The notes beneath the pieces were generated by a model that was given only the letters and a program-made list of their open reading frames with translations, was not told the origin of the DNA and did not search any database. This document shows positions 1-11,284 of a stretch of 64,000 nt of DNA, piece by piece. This DNA is from Haemonchus contortus (Eukaryota; Nematoda; Chromadorea; Rhabditida; Trichostrongylidae), in contig LS997565.1 in the NCBI GenBank assembly GCA_000469685.2, forward strand, positions 42,802,666-42,866,665, given 5' to 3'. Each line of letters begins with the position of its first letter. Position 1 is the first letter of the stretch. The position numbers and the translations under genes are program-made.

Positions 1-152
1 AAGTGAGGTGCTTCAATGAAATTCATTCGTGCCGGTGCGGTGTGAGGCATACCTCTGCGTGGGACCACTTCTTACTTGTTACTATGAAGCGCTATACCTA
101 GTGCAACCTTCACTGCGTTGTACATCTTTAACTTTTTTACTCATCATAAATA

Positions 153-1434
153 TTGCGTTGTCCGAAAAGTTCCCGCCGTTTTTTATTCATCTTTGAATGA
201 AAATTTCTAGAAGAAGAAATCCATTGATTGAACAATATATCCTCCATTTTGTCAAGTAAGGATTCGTCATCTTCCTGTAGGTTCCAGTTCCCCTCTTTCA
301 TAGAAGGTTCCAGACTTAAAATCGAAAAACCCTCTTAGGTGCTTTTTGCAGTCCTCCAGCGAATTGAACGATTTTCCATTCTAAGAATTTTGCAGAAACC
401 CAAACAAGTGGTAATTCGATGGTGCTATGTCTGGACTATATGAAAGGTGCGGTAAGACATCCCACCCAAACTTTAGCAACTTTTGATGAGTGGCCAAAAG
501 TACGTGTGGTCTGGAGGTACCCTGTTGGAAGATTACGCCCTCACAATTGGCTACTTCGGGTCGCTTTTGGTCTATCGCTGCCTCCATATTTTCTAGTTAA
601 CTATAGTACCTCTCCGAAGTCATCGTTTGATTATGCGACAACAGCTCATGGTAAGTGATTCCCCTGAAATCCCATCAGCAACTCGGCATAGTCTGCCGCA
701 CCTGGATTTTGACTTTTGCAGCGGTTTGTGACGGCTCACCAGGGGACTCCACGATCGTTTCCGCTCCTCATTGCTGTACACAATCCGAATTTCGTCCCTC
801 GTGCTCATGCGTTTCAGAAACGGCTCATTTTTATTTCGTTCGAGCAACGAGTCGCACATGGAGGCGCGGTCCACCGCATTGCGCTCGCTCCTTTCGCGAG
901 ATATGTAAACATCAAGGCGCTTTACAAAGCCAAGCGCTTGCAGATGACCATGGATGGTTAAATACAAAACACTAAGCCCTTGACCTACTCCACGAGTAGT
1001 TGTGTGCTGATTTGCTTTGGTTCACATTCTGAGTTGGTCGTTTAAACGGATGATAGTCTCCCTGAGGGTTGCCGGTCTTCGAAGGCAAATTCACTCTGTT
1101 CGGATTCCGTAAACTAGTCATGCACTGTACGTTCCTCTAGAGCATGGTCTACTCGAACGTCATATATCTTTCATGCGGCTTGAGCCGCATTCTAGGCTTT
1201 GCGGTAGAAGAAGTCTTCAGATGTCGAAAATGCGCGCAGTGGTTCCCCATTTTCATACGAGTCCTGTACAGACAAACTTCGACAAATGTTGACAGAATCC
1301 CAACACGAACATAGAGGAGGACCTACTCTTTCAGAAAACATATAACATTATTAGGTTGGGTCCTTGATCTTTTGTACAACGGTTGATAAAGCCGGGGTTG
1401 TCAAAAATCGGCGGGAACTTTTCGGACAACCCAA
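153..1434 (-). mobile_element. Full-length but dead mariner element
   Basis: About 1.28 kb, the usual mariner size. Inverted ends read TTGCGTTGTCCGAAAAGTTC on the left and its near-exact complement on the right (TTGGGTTGTCCGAAAAGTTC). Both flanks carry TA (151-152 and 1,435-1,436). The same site in block II (near 34,990) is empty, which proves insertion after that duplication. The transposase is encoded on the minus strand and is broken, so the copy cannot move itself. The left end lies at the transposase C-terminal side. Confidence 0.9.
381..967 (-). pseudogene. Mariner transposase remnant
   Basis: Two minus-strand frames, 967-620 and 587-381, read as consecutive parts of a mariner transposase. 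The first holds the end of the helix-turn-helix region and the segment around the first catalytic Asp (RDEIRIVY, where the family has GDE(K/S)W). The second holds the block that is normally QDNARPH...YSPDLAPSDYH. Here it reads QQGTSRPH and YSPDIAPSNYH, so the second and third catalytic Asp residues of the DD34D triad are replaced. A frameshift separates the two parts near position 600. No catalysis is possible; the identification itself is firm. Confidence 0.88.
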
Positions 1435-1442
1435 TAAATAAT

Positions 1443-1742
1443 TACGGGGACTGGGATAGTCCACGACAAGTGGCGCACTGTCAAGCACGCAAAAGGCAGG
1501 ATCGAATTCCCGGATAGGTATCCCGTCTGGACCAACCAAGCCTTTCAACCCTCTCGAGTCGGTTAGTTTGGTACCAGATCCGTCAGGGAAAGGTAATAGC
1601 ACTGACTTATACATCGGCTGGCCGACCGCAAGTCATTATATTAAGCTACATACGCAATTCAAACTAGCCCACTACGATTCTGAATCGAAGTCGAATGCTG
1701 GAGCGCGTCTCACAGACCTGAAAAACTTTTTTTATCCTTTAA
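1443..1742 (+). repeat. tRNA-derived SINE copy 1
   Basis: Shares its body with copies at 17.46, 22.01, 30.27, 35.0, 40.25 and 61.55 kb: an A-box-like GACAAGTGGCGCACT, a B-box-like GGATCGAATTCC, then the shared middle (TTGGTACCAGA...) and the shared end (ACTACGATTCTGAAT...). The end runs into TTTATCCTTT. This copy is diverged and ends inside block I. Confidence 0.75.
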
Positions 1743-2519
1743 TCTATTCAAGTAACACACGAGGGTAATGACATACAAAACAAAAGCAAAAACTATAAGT
1801 CCAATGATCTCAATTCAACAACTGAAGACACGAGAATAAATCAAAAGCGAGAAAAGGAAGAAGGCTGAAAAAGGAAACAACGCCTCAGTATAGGCAAGGA
1901 GAAAAAAAGGAGGAGGAGAAGGGAGAAATTCACATTAAGAAGCGCTAGTGAAATTACTTTGGCAAATTGGTTGTGTGTGCAGGAGGCTGCTTGTTCTCCT
2001 GTAAGAAGGAGGCTATTCCGTGAGCTCCTGGCCTTTGGTTCAAAGCGCAACAGTAGTGCTGCTTGATGACGACTTAGCACCTTAACGGAAGAACATTGCT
2101 GAAAATTGACTAGCACCCTATACGACCGGGTGAAGCCAGTTTTTCCTCCTAATGATACGAGCTCGTGTGCCCTCCTCGGCGTACCTCCTTCCCGTAACTG
2201 TCTATGTCCATTTTTTTGTGTTGTTATATCCAAACTTCGGCCGTCAAAGCTGTCATTTAGTCAAAGCTGTCCATTTAAAAATTGGACGATATGTTATTTC
2301 TTAGCGCTCGTTTTGAGATGGTGTCTGTTATAGGAATTCTGAATTTTGCGCCGTTTTTCTTGAAAGTACGAAGGTGTATTTGGATGAAGTGCAATAGTTT
2401 GAAGGAAAGAGTTTTTGATTTTCTTCATTCCTTTTTATTTTTTAGGAGATTATCCCATTCTATAATACGTTTTTTGAGGTCGTAGACAATCCCTTTTGGT
2501 GTTGAAATCATCCGAACTC

Positions 2520-2760
2520 TACTTTAACCATCGACACAAATTCTTTGTTCGTTTAACTCTAACTTTAGGAGTCATGAAAGGAATGCCTATGGTGATTTTA
2601 TCTTCAGAAAAAGAATGGGAATAGTATCATGCAGCCCAGAGAGATCCATTTAGACTAAGGTACTTTTTCAGAGACTGTGATGCTTCACTCACTGTTTCCT
2701 TTCCGATATGTATTGCCCAACTGCTTTGCTTTTCCCGCGTTAATGAGTTAAAAACGGTCA
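2520..2760 (-). pseudogene. Broken copy of a minus-strand conserved reading frame
   Basis: The reverse strand of 2,760-2,520 aligns with the open frame at 36,268-36,023. It keeps blocks such as SEASQSLKKYLSLNGSL and TPKVRVKRTKNLCRWLK with conservative replacements, but lacks one base in the middle and so is frameshifted. Both copies end at a possible splice donor (AAAGTAGAG here, AAGGTAGAG there). I do not recognise the protein. Confidence 0.4.
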
Positions 2761-2763
2761 CCA

Positions 2764-3848
2764 GACTTGCTGGAGGTAATCTTCATGTCTCGATACCAGA
2801 TCCCGCTATGTTGGCTTCAAAATTGAACAAGCTGCTCCAACAGTAACAGTGCAACGCTAACCACCAACAGCCGCTTTTATCAATCCTCCCCTGGTCACAC
2901 AAGTCATGCTTGAGTTCAGTAGTGATTTTCGACAAGAAGGAAGGGAGAGAAAAATGTTCAGAATTCTTGCATAAAACGTCTTTTGGAGTTTCTGATAATT
3001 ACGATGCTCAATCTGTAATGAATGACTCCTTTACTTTGCAAATCTCCCCTTTTGAACACGTGTTTTTCGGAAGACTCGTTTACTTTGCTAGTATTAATAT
3101 AAAACAGAATGCCAAAAAAGCCCACTCTGTGTCTAGTAGTATCTCTTTGCATTATAATCCTGTCTCTCGATTCAAAAGTGCTTAACTTTCACTATTATTT
3201 TTTATATTTCATCTAATGATATGCTAAGCAATCACCATGTTCAATGGCTGTTTTCGAAAAACTGAAGCCAGTGCTCCCTCTTAAAGTGTATAAGTTTTCT
3301 TCCAGGATGCTTCCAGATATTCTATCAGTGTTTTACCAAGTTTTTTACACAGTTGGTGCCGACTATCAGCCTCATTGGGAATGTATTTATTGGGTACGTA
3401 ACGGCGGTGCGTTCAAGGTCCCAGTGAGCATGTTTTGTTCTGAAGATGTTCTTTATATTTGCCGTCCTTTCTTTGCAGTCTTCTGGTTTGTATACATGAT
3501 AAGTTTCCATTTTCATTTTCCCATTTCGAGTTCGATTTTCATTTTCAAGATCACTAAGGAGTCCGTGCAACATACTGATTGGCTTCATATCCTTCAGTGA
3601 ACTTTTTCATATGCTCGGGCACTATGTTATGGTTGGATCTCATAATATGTGAGTTGAGGTTACTTCATATTCGAATGTACATGATAGAAGACGGCGTTGA
3701 TGGGGCTACCTGATTAGTATACTCACCTTCGCCTGACATTCCCTCCCTCTCTTGACTCCTGAGAACGTTTTTTTCGAAAGTCAATAACTCATAGGAAAAG
3801 CGTTGGAGCCGGGCTGGATGTTCTGGCGCAGCAACTGGAGAAATTGGA
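2764..3848 (+). repeat. Left arm of a 1.08 kb inverted repeat
   Basis: The reverse complement of 4,247-5,327 aligns with this stretch along its whole length with few substitutions and single-base indels. The arms are separated by about 400 bp. This arm carries receptor exons 1 and 2 in plus orientation; the other carries the same exons in minus orientation. A transcript crossing both would fold into a hairpin of about 1 kb. Confidence 0.9.
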
Positions 3849-4047
3849 GCACTATACTGTCTGATACATGAACGTCGTCACAATTAGTTCATAGTAGCGA
3901 ATCTATTTTCAGAATTGACAACCATCTGATGAGACAGGACCTATGTGTTTTATTGGCAAATGCTTCCAATATTGGGCATGTTGTTCTCTTCTATTTTACT
4001 AGTCAATGTTGCCGGTCGATCGACTGCTATCTACGCAGAAAATTCTA
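3307..4047 (+). pseudogene. Srsx-like chemoreceptor pseudogene A (exons 1-3)
   Basis: Exon 1 (3,307-3,417) starts MLPDILSVFYQVFYTV and then shifts frame because of one extra G near 3,355 relative to the minus-arm copy. Exon 2 (3,550-3,648) is intact, encoding TM2 (SPCNILIGFISFSELFHML...) with a normal GTGAG donor. Exon 3 (from 3,914) lies in the spacer between the palindrome arms. It keeps NHLMRQDLC but has an extra T in the TTTTAT run and an extra G before the DR(L) position. No exons 4-7 follow on this strand. It is a truncated receptor; the family assignment rests on paralogs C to F. Confidence 0.8.
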
Positions 4048-4246
4048 GTACTGACTTTGGAATTCTTTTTTCAAACTCCTACCAAAGAGAACAAACCACA
4101 TGGGAACTATTTTGAAACCACCCTTACAAGAAACTTCTGTGGTTGGCCCGCATAAATCATCAACTAAGTGATATTGTGAGATTGTATGCTTCAGGTTGCA
4201 CAGGAACGGAGAATTCGGGAGGGGAACGCAGTTTCCTATATCGACT

Positions 4247-5327
4247 TCCAATTTCTTCAGATGCTACGCCAGAACAGCCAGCCCGGCTCCAAACGCTTTC
4301 CTATGAGTTATTGAACTTTCGAAAAAACGTTCTCAGGAGTCAAGAGAGGGGAGGGAATGCCAGGCGAAGGTGAGTATACTAATCAGGTAAGCCCCATCAA
4401 CGCCGTCTTCTATCATGTACATTCGAATATGAAGTAACCTCAACTCACATATTATGAGATCCAACCATGACATAGTGCCCGAGCATATGAAAAAAGTTCA
4501 CTGAAGGATATGAAGCCAATCAGTATGTTGCACGGACTCCTTAGTGATCTTGAAAATGAAAATCGAACTCGAAATGGAAAATGAAAATGGAAACGTATCA
4601 TGTATACAAACCAGAAGACTGCAAAGAAAGGACGGCAAATATAAAGAACATCTTCAGAACAAAACATGCTCACTGACCTTGAACGCACCGCCATTACGTA
4701 CCCAATAAATACATTCCCAATGAGGCTGATAGTCGGCACAACTGTGTAAAAAACTTGGTAGAACATTGATAGAATATCTGGAAGCATCCTGGAAGAAAAC
4801 TTATACACTTTAAGAGGGAGCACTGGCTTCAGTTTTTCGAAAAACAGCCATTGAACATGGTGATTGCTTAGCATATCATTAGATGAAGTATAAAAAATAA
4901 TAGTGAAGTTAAGCACTTTTGAATCGAGAGACAGGATTATAATGCAAAGAGATACTACTAGACACAGAGTGGGCTTTTTTGGCATTCTGTTTTTATATTA
5001 ATACTAGCAAAGTAAACGAGTCTTCCGAAAACACGTGTTCAAAAGGGGAGATTTGCAAAGTAAAGGAGTCATTCATTACAGATGAGGCATCGTAATTATC
5101 AGAAACTCCAAAAGACGTTTTATGCAAGAATTTTGAACATTTTTCTGTCCCTTCCTTCTTGTCGAAAATCACTACTGAACTCAAGCATGACTTGTGTGAC
5201 CAGGGGAGGATTGATAAAAGCGCTCTTGGTGGTTAGCGTTGTATTGTTGCTGTTGGAGCAGCTTGTTCAATTTGAAGCCAACATAGCGGGATCTGGTATC
5301 GAGACATGAAGATTACCTCAAGCCAAG
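4247..5327 (-). repeat. Right arm of the 1.08 kb inverted repeat
   Basis: Inverted copy of 2,764-3,848. Outer and inner arm ends correspond well: outer GAGGTAATCTTCATGTCTCG and its complement, inner AAATTGGA and TCCAATTT. The minus-strand open frame 4,985-4,452 runs through exon 1, intron 1 and exon 2 of the embedded receptor copy. Confidence 0.9.
4449..4787 (-). pseudogene. Inverted receptor fragment (exons 1-2)
   Basis: Exon 1 (4,787-4,678) is fully open on the minus strand: MLPDILSMFYQVFYTVVPTI, then TM1 through SLIGNVFIGYVMAVRS, with an AAG/GTCAGTG donor. Exon 2 (4,548-4,449) has one extra T in the run after GAAC, so TM2 shifts frame (SELFSYARALC instead of SELFHMLGHYV). The damage is complementary to the plus arm, where exon 1 is broken and exon 2 intact. 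Nothing downstream on the minus strand (below 4,449) continues the gene. Confidence 0.8.
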
Positions 5328-6086
5328 TCAACACTTCACTCTATCCCGAGAGAAAACAACGGCTACAACAACAACATAATGCAATGTCATGATGTCAGGT
5401 GTCTACATAAATATAGACAATTAAGCAGGAGCAGTTATTAGCTGGACTGCTTGTTAAAGCGAATTGTTTTTCTACCAAAACTGCAATAAGCGCTTTAGGA
5501 TCAAGAAACATTGAAAAGTGCAGGGAAATCTGACTTGACGTGTTGTTGACTGTTATCTCAGTGCAGCACGCGATCCACAACTTTCAATGGCAAAGCTCGG
5601 ACGGAGTTTGAATCGTGCTCAGACTTGTTAGGTTCTATGCTCTTTGCTAAGAAGACCAGCTGTAAAGTCATACTTTTAATGCCCCTAGAGAAAATCAACG
5701 TCATCGAGCTGATCGCTGATTGAAAACGGTAAGCGTTGCTGACTTGTGCGAGATCTGGTCTGTTATTTCAGAACAGCAATGACTTTTTTGTAACTATTGC
5801 CTTGTTGAAGCGACTCTCTTCATGTATAAATCGTATTACGGGGACATAAAATAGCAGATTTCCACTTGAAGTATGATTATGTCTTTCTGAATTTATTGTG
5901 AGAAAAAACTGGGATCGTGGTGGTGTAAAGATGAGGAGCTCGATACTTGCAAAGTGTCGTACCATTCAAACAACTTGAGGATTCCCCTTGCGTGGCGCGC
6001 CCGTAGTCCCGCCGGAAAAGGCACAGTACGCTCAGGAAGCTAGAGTTTGCCACGTGGCAATGAACGTGGCACGTGGCATACATGTA
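5328..6086. other. Intergenic, nothing recognised
   Basis: Between the palindrome and the transposon relic starting at 6,087. Small frames on both strands (for example minus 5,580-5,395 and 5,965-5,768) match no family I recognise and have no paralogous copy in the window. Confidence 0.5.
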
Positions 6087-7620
6087 CAGGGTGTTCCAAA
6101 ATTATTTGCGCCGATTTATAGCAATATATTTCAGAATTCTCAGCTGCGAAAGACTATGGAATCTCTATGCTCGTTAGTCAACACTATGAGTTACAACATG
6201 CTACAGTCGCCTTTAAAAATATTCCCATGAGCGCGGAAAGAAGTCAAAGTTTGCTCTCGACTTGATCGCATGTGGCACGCAGGTATCCTCCTTCATTTCT
6301 TCCCAGCCATTCTCCAGCCTTTGCATTCTAGGACTCCAAAACTGGGACTGCGAAGTCGACATGTCCTCTTCTAACCAGGGACCAGTCGTGGGGTCAAGTG
6401 AGTCAAGTTCTGAAAAAATAGGGTGACCATCACTCCTCACCAATGGAGTCGGGCAGCTGTCGTCGGCACCACTCGCGGCCAAGCGTGGCTCTGTTGGGTG
6501 GAGAAGCGTCCCGCTGGAAGGACTACGAGATGTTTCAGAAAACGTAGCCTGATCAATGCTTCAGTACTTCCATCAGCACGCTGTTCGAGTGCTGGTCTTG
6601 GTCAATTTTCACGCCTGCACCGAAGAAACCACGAGCGGCTTACCCTTGCCAGTTTTTTCTTCGGAAAACATCATTTTACTATTATGATAGCAACCATACA
6701 CCCTCGGCGTTTCTTTCTAGAACGCGAACGTTTCGGTTTTTGAGGAATGGCTTTATTTCAAAAAATTCTTGACCAGAAAGAACGACGAAGGGTTGCGTGT
6801 CATCACTTTCGACTAGACACAGTCGACGATGAAATGGTTTCTAGGACTTTTCTTTGGGCTGTACATGTGAGTTCCCAAGAATAATTCGAGGAATGCTGTT
6901 TGGTCCAAAAACGGGATGGGGCTCAATAGGGGTAATGAGATTGGCACAGCCGACGCACACCTAAAGTCGGGCGAGCTCATAGGGAGATGCGGATGCTGTA
7001 GAGCTTGCACCATATGCACCGGCTGTAATGTTGCACGTAGCTTACTGTAGCCAGCCGTATGCGACGGCACACACATAAGGACAGCTCGCCCATGTACCTC
7101 TTCCATGCAACTTTTGGCCACATTTCCGTGCAGTCCCTGATTCTACTAGTTTGGTGAAACTTTCATTTCTCCAAATGCGCATATTATCGGCTTTCCTTTG
7201 CCCTATTTGTACTATTATAAGTAATATAATAGTTTTGGGGTGTCTATCAACTATGATAGATACCCCGGAACAATCATTCATTTGGAATTATGATAGATAC
7301 TCCAAAACTACCAGAAACAGTCCTTTTGAGAATTTTCATAAAGGTGGGGCTTGCCACCTTCGAATGAGTGATGGAGGTATCCATAGCAAGAGTATTCGGG
7401 TATGCTTTCCGCGGGGCCCTCGAAACGATGTCACGCCGCAGCCGTCGCATTCTTGGCGAAAGTCGCAGTTGTCGGGGGGGGGGGGGCTTACGAATCGCGT
7501 TCGATTCATGGCAGTCAGCTATAAGAAAAGATAAGCAGGGTAAATCACTCGGTCCACTGACACCTGGTGGTACCGTGAAGCCATGTCGTCACAGTGGCGC
7601 GATCCAGGCTTTCATTAAGT
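6087..7620 (-). mobile_element. Decayed maT/Tc1-like DNA transposon
   Basis: The left end reads CAGGGTGTTCCAAAATTATT after a TA. The reverse strand of about 6,450-6,200 reads, across frames, like the C-terminal end of a maT-type transposase, including LRATCDQVESKL. The stretch 7,418-7,610 aligns with 49,520-49,715 inside the better preserved element at 48,763-50,232. No matching right end is visible, so the copy is probably truncated near 7,620. It holds a G13 run and a hairpin at 7,231-7,309. Confidence 0.55.
7231..7309. repeat. Inverted repeat with two alternative partners
   Basis: GGGGTGTCTATCA (7,237-7,249) pairs with TGATAGATACCCC (7,254-7,266) across a 4-base loop. The longer AGTTTTGGGGTGTCTATCA (7,231-7,249) can instead pair with TGATAGATACTCCAAAACT (7,291-7,309). 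The two hairpins exclude each other. It lies inside a transposon relic, so it may be a leftover of a small element. Confidence 0.6.
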
Positions 7621-7992
7621 AAGACATTAGATTTGATCTTCTAAGAAGCCCAAACACCAGCAGCTGACTTAATGAAAGTTTCTGGTGGTGATGTGTAGTG
7701 AACCATGCGAAGTAAGCGATTTTACATAGTGGGGACATATTGAGAAGCGTAAACACGAAGCAGCTAAGCACAAAAAGATCGTCGAGCAAATTTCTCTTGC
7801 GGTCTTCATTCTGAGTTGTTCCCAGAAATGCGGCCGTATAATGTTCAAGCTGAAGATTCTTCCAGTTCGCTTTCATGAGGTTCATTTTCCTTTTTATCAG
7901 AGTCGTTTCCATTGTACTTGTGCCACCAGCAAACTCTCATTCTTCCTGTAGTTTTGTAACCATCTATTAAAGTTTTTGGGCAGCAAACTTAC

Positions 7993-9167
7993 AACTCTGA
8001 TGTACGGCTGAAAAAGATCGCAACATCCATGCTGATCGATATAGCAAGTCCGAAAGCGATATGAATGAATACAAGGGAGCACAGTAGGTTGTTGCTGAAA
8101 CGATATTGATAAGCTATCTAGTCACAGTGATTTCAATACACTTGGACGACCGAATTAAATTTTGCAAGTGAAGGGGAGTACTCGGAAAGAGTACTCGGAG
8201 GCATATTAGGGAACGAAAACAATGTAGTTTCGCTGTCTTTGTAATCTCATTGAATCCTGACGATATTTGACACTATTCGGGTATTCAGATAAAGTACATG
8301 ACAGATAGCTACCGTACAAGCTGCCGTATTTTGGATCTACTATATCACATATGAAAGTTTTCTATTTCACATTTTTGAAATCCTTAATTTTTGAATTTCA
8401 CCTTGAATGAGAGGTTTTACAAAGATCAATGTTCATTCTGAAATATCTGCGTGGACATCAAACGATCGATAGCAACATTGACGAGCACTATAGAGGAGAA
8501 AAACATGCTCAATGTTGGAAGCGTTTGCCAGAAAACACAAAGATCCTGTCTCATTAGATGGTTACCATTCCTCAAAACAAAAGCGAGTTCAGCTTCCATA
8601 GCGCTATTCAACGTATAACCACAATTCAAAAGGTTCTTTTCATATTCTGAACACATAGAATCTGCATCTTCACACTAAGACTGGACACGTCACTGTATCG
8701 ATGAGCGCTGGTAAGCAAGGAAATCGCACAAGTCAGAAACGAAGGAAACTCATAAAGTCTTTGTTAATTGATCGAAAATTCTATAGAAGTAACAGAAAAT
8801 CAAGCAAAAATATAAATCAATCTCGAGGAAACGTCGACACTTTCCGACAACGTATTTTAATTCGAGTAAGTCAACTCACATGTAAAACGATCCAATCATA
8901 ACATAATGCCCAAGCTTATGCAAAACTTCACCCATAGCCATAGATCCGATAAGAATATTGCGTGGGTTTCGCAGTGACCTCAAGGAAAAGAGAATTAGAT
9001 TTGCTATGAGAAAAGAGATATACAACTACGAATTACAATTGCCTGGGAGCATTAACTGACCGTGAAGGTACGGTTACATACACAATTGATGCGTTCCCAA
9101 GCAAAATTGTAGTTGGTATGACAATGTAAAAGACCTGATAGTATACAGGCAGTGCTTCCTGGAACAT
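7993..9167 (-). pseudogene. Srsx-like receptor half-gene A' (exons 1-4)
   Basis: Four exons on the minus strand are open and correctly phased: exon 1 9,167-9,061 (start MFQEALPVYYQVFYIVIPTT), exon 2 8,978-8,880 (TM2), exon 3 8,570-8,439 (NHLMRQDLCVFWQTLPTL..., DRL kept), exon 4 8,094-7,993 (TM4, four codons shorter than paralogs, GTAAG donor). The exon 3 donor is lost: at the position where paralogs have TA/GTATGA this copy has CA/GAATGA, and translation would stop soon after. Exons 5-7 are absent; a transposon relic sits where they should be. The copy is more diverged from C, D and F than those are from each other. Probably a dead 5' half, unless a cryptic donor is used. Confidence 0.75.
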
Positions 9168-10929
9168 CCTGAAAGGAAGCGCTCCACTTCCACAGGCAGT
9201 GTAAATTCACAGCTTTTCAAGAATTTCACTGATAAGTGAGCCACTTATGATTACTGTCATAGAATTGTTAACAAAACTATTTCTGGTATTTTACTGAAAG
9301 CGGAGGCGCGATTACCTTTCAACCCTGTGATAAACATTGCAGCCGATAACCGAGAACGGAACGGAACAGTAATTTCACTGAGAAAAGTAACATTTAACTT
9401 TCATGCAAAAAACTCCGAATTTGCAGGAATTCACGCTTGTGGGAAACAGCTTCTGCAAAGTTACAAGGAAGATACCCGTTAAGCTTCCACTTGAGCTACT
9501 GATGTATTCTAAGGGCATAGGGTAAAGGCAACGTTCATGATAATTTAAGGTTACCTAGTTCTAGACAGGAAATGTAATTGATAGTTTAGGATATTAAAAA
9601 AGCTACGAAGAAAACGTGAAAGTCGACGTCCTTAGACAAGTATAAGTAAAATCTTCCTTAAATAAAGAAGTAAAATTAGGGGTAGGATGAGAATATGACG
9701 ATGGAATTTGCATGAAAGAGGTATTTGGGCAAGCTGTTCGAACGCTGTTGCGTACTACTGGCTGCTGCTTGCGTGCAAGGTGTGGGTCCAGGTGCGAATG
9801 GTACAATCCTACAGCTTCCACATCGCTTAAGAGATTGTCTCCTTGGGTGTGTACCTTGGCTAAACCGATGTTGGGGACCCCTACTACGCCCTACCTTGAC
9901 CGTATTTCTACCCAGAAGCGTTCCTTAGGCTACACTCGTAGGTCACAGGTTCATCTTGGGGAGAAATCTGAGAATTCATTTTTAACGTGAACTGTGCCTT
10001 TGATTTGATTCGACCACCGATTCGAACCATTATTGCAGGGGACAAAAAATGGTCACTATTCAGCTTCGTGGTGTTGGCTGGTGAGTAGCTTCTGGTACAT
10101 CAATGGATAGTCAGTACACGAACCTGTGTGATCCGTAAAACGGGTATTACACAGCGCTTCTCACCTTACGTCCTTGGTTACAAACAGGCTTGACGGCCTC
10201 CTTATCTACACCGAGTTACATGTATTTTCGACGGCAAGGAACAAAGGAACTAGGCACCAAAGTAGTCTTAGAATTACTATCACGCATTGCACAGAACTCA
10301 ACTCTACGTTCACGACGAGGGCTCTACGTTTTAGATTGCAATCATGATTAACGAACATTATGATAAGAATGGAAAATCAAGTAAACATTTCCAAAGGAGG
10401 CTACTATCGAATTGGGAACCCTTTCCTATCAAGGGCAGGGACAGTTACTGCGTGCAAAACAGATGGTAAATCATTTCCAGAAGACTCGAAACAGCGAAAC
10501 ACGCTGGGCGTTTGCGCGTCCTCAGACATATTGCGTATGAAACACAAATAAATGGAGCCCCACTTCTCCTACCATGACAAGCTGTTTGGGCTTCATGCAA
10601 AATGATTGTAAGAAGCTACAGTATTTACAGCGGCTACATTTTCTTGAAAAATCCCATTTACCTATCACTCATTTGCGTTAAGGTAACAAACTGGTCACGG
10701 AATCGCCACAAGCATCGTTTATACTTCTTAGTTAGAGTTGCTAAGCAATCAATTGTCCATTGTACGTGTTCCATGTCTTCCCACCCTCCCCCCCTCCCCC
10801 CCCCTCACCCTCCCAAATCCTCAAATCCTACCATGGGCCTCGAAGCGGCGAGGAGCGAGGGGCGAAACGGAAGAAACTCCGGCTAACAGTGAGGTTATCA
10901 CCGCCTCAATAGGCTAGCTACCCGAGGAT
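9168..10929. other. Intergenic, no gene recognised
   Basis: Upstream of half-gene A'. Frames near 9,712-9,990 and 10,360-10,886 overlap each other and have no recognisable domain. A C-rich tract (CCCTCCCCCCC type) lies at about 10,778-10,818. Confidence 0.5.
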
Positions 10930-11284
10930 CGGTATATCAGCTTCAACACGACAGCGAGGGTCCGGAACAGCGCAGATGGAAGCACGAGCTGTAAGTGCAC
11001 TGGAGCAAACGGGGACCTGAAGGGACTTGTAGACAAAAACCGCCGCAGTATTTGGAGTGCACAGGGCGAAAAGCCCACGAGGCATGGAAACTGCTTACGA
11101 ATTTGCATCTATAACGCCGTACCATTGCCTTGAAGGCAGACCATACTACATGAAGCTTCGCTTTGACGTCATTGCCGTTCGAGACGAGAACCAAGGAAAC
11201 GGCCATCAAAGAGATCGACGACGGGCATCTCTTTGTTCTAGGAGAGGAAGTTGATGAAAGAAACGTCGGAGGCATCGGATGCTT
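10930..11284 (+). pseudogene. RTE-type non-LTR endonuclease fragment
   Basis: Across two plus frames the stretch reads like the start of an RTE apurinic endonuclease domain: RICIYNAV near 11,100, then RFDVIAVRDE (11,158 onward), then in another frame KEIDDGHLFVLGEEVDERN and GGIG. Order and spacing fit the N-terminal part of RTE endonucleases (LRICTYNAR... DVIALQETK... GGVGFVV). The fragment stops exactly where the fold-back element begins. It is short and frameshifted; no reverse transcriptase follows. Confidence 0.6.

Larger units (their letters stand above)
1..2762. repeat. Duplicated intergenic block I (paralogous to 34,840-36,290 and 61,390-61,715)
   Basis: The first 150 bases and the stretch from 1,435 to about 2,760 align almost continuously with 34,840-36,290. 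The part around the SINE also matches 61,390-61,715. In the other two places the block lies downstream of a receptor gene's last exon, so another receptor gene probably ends just left of this window (inference). The block differs from block II by a mariner inserted at 153-1,434. No plus-strand gene is visible in it; the longest minus-strand frame (2,233-1,841) is not conserved as protein in block II and I do not call it. Confidence 0.75.

Noticed and set aside
1841..2233. Minus-strand frame of 130 codons in block I
   Set aside because: The duplicated copy in block II has stops and shifts here with no protein conservation.
7474..7487. G13 run (and the similar run at about 50,803) as quadruplex or regulatory element
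   Set aside because: Single homopolymer runs without four spaced G-tracts; likely replication slippage or sequence error.
7589..7912. Minus frame following exon 4 of half-gene A', as a possible TM5-TM7 replacement
   Set aside because: It lacks the conserved Srsx TM6/TM7 motifs and the exon borders seen in all paralogs; part of it lies in transposon-like DNA.
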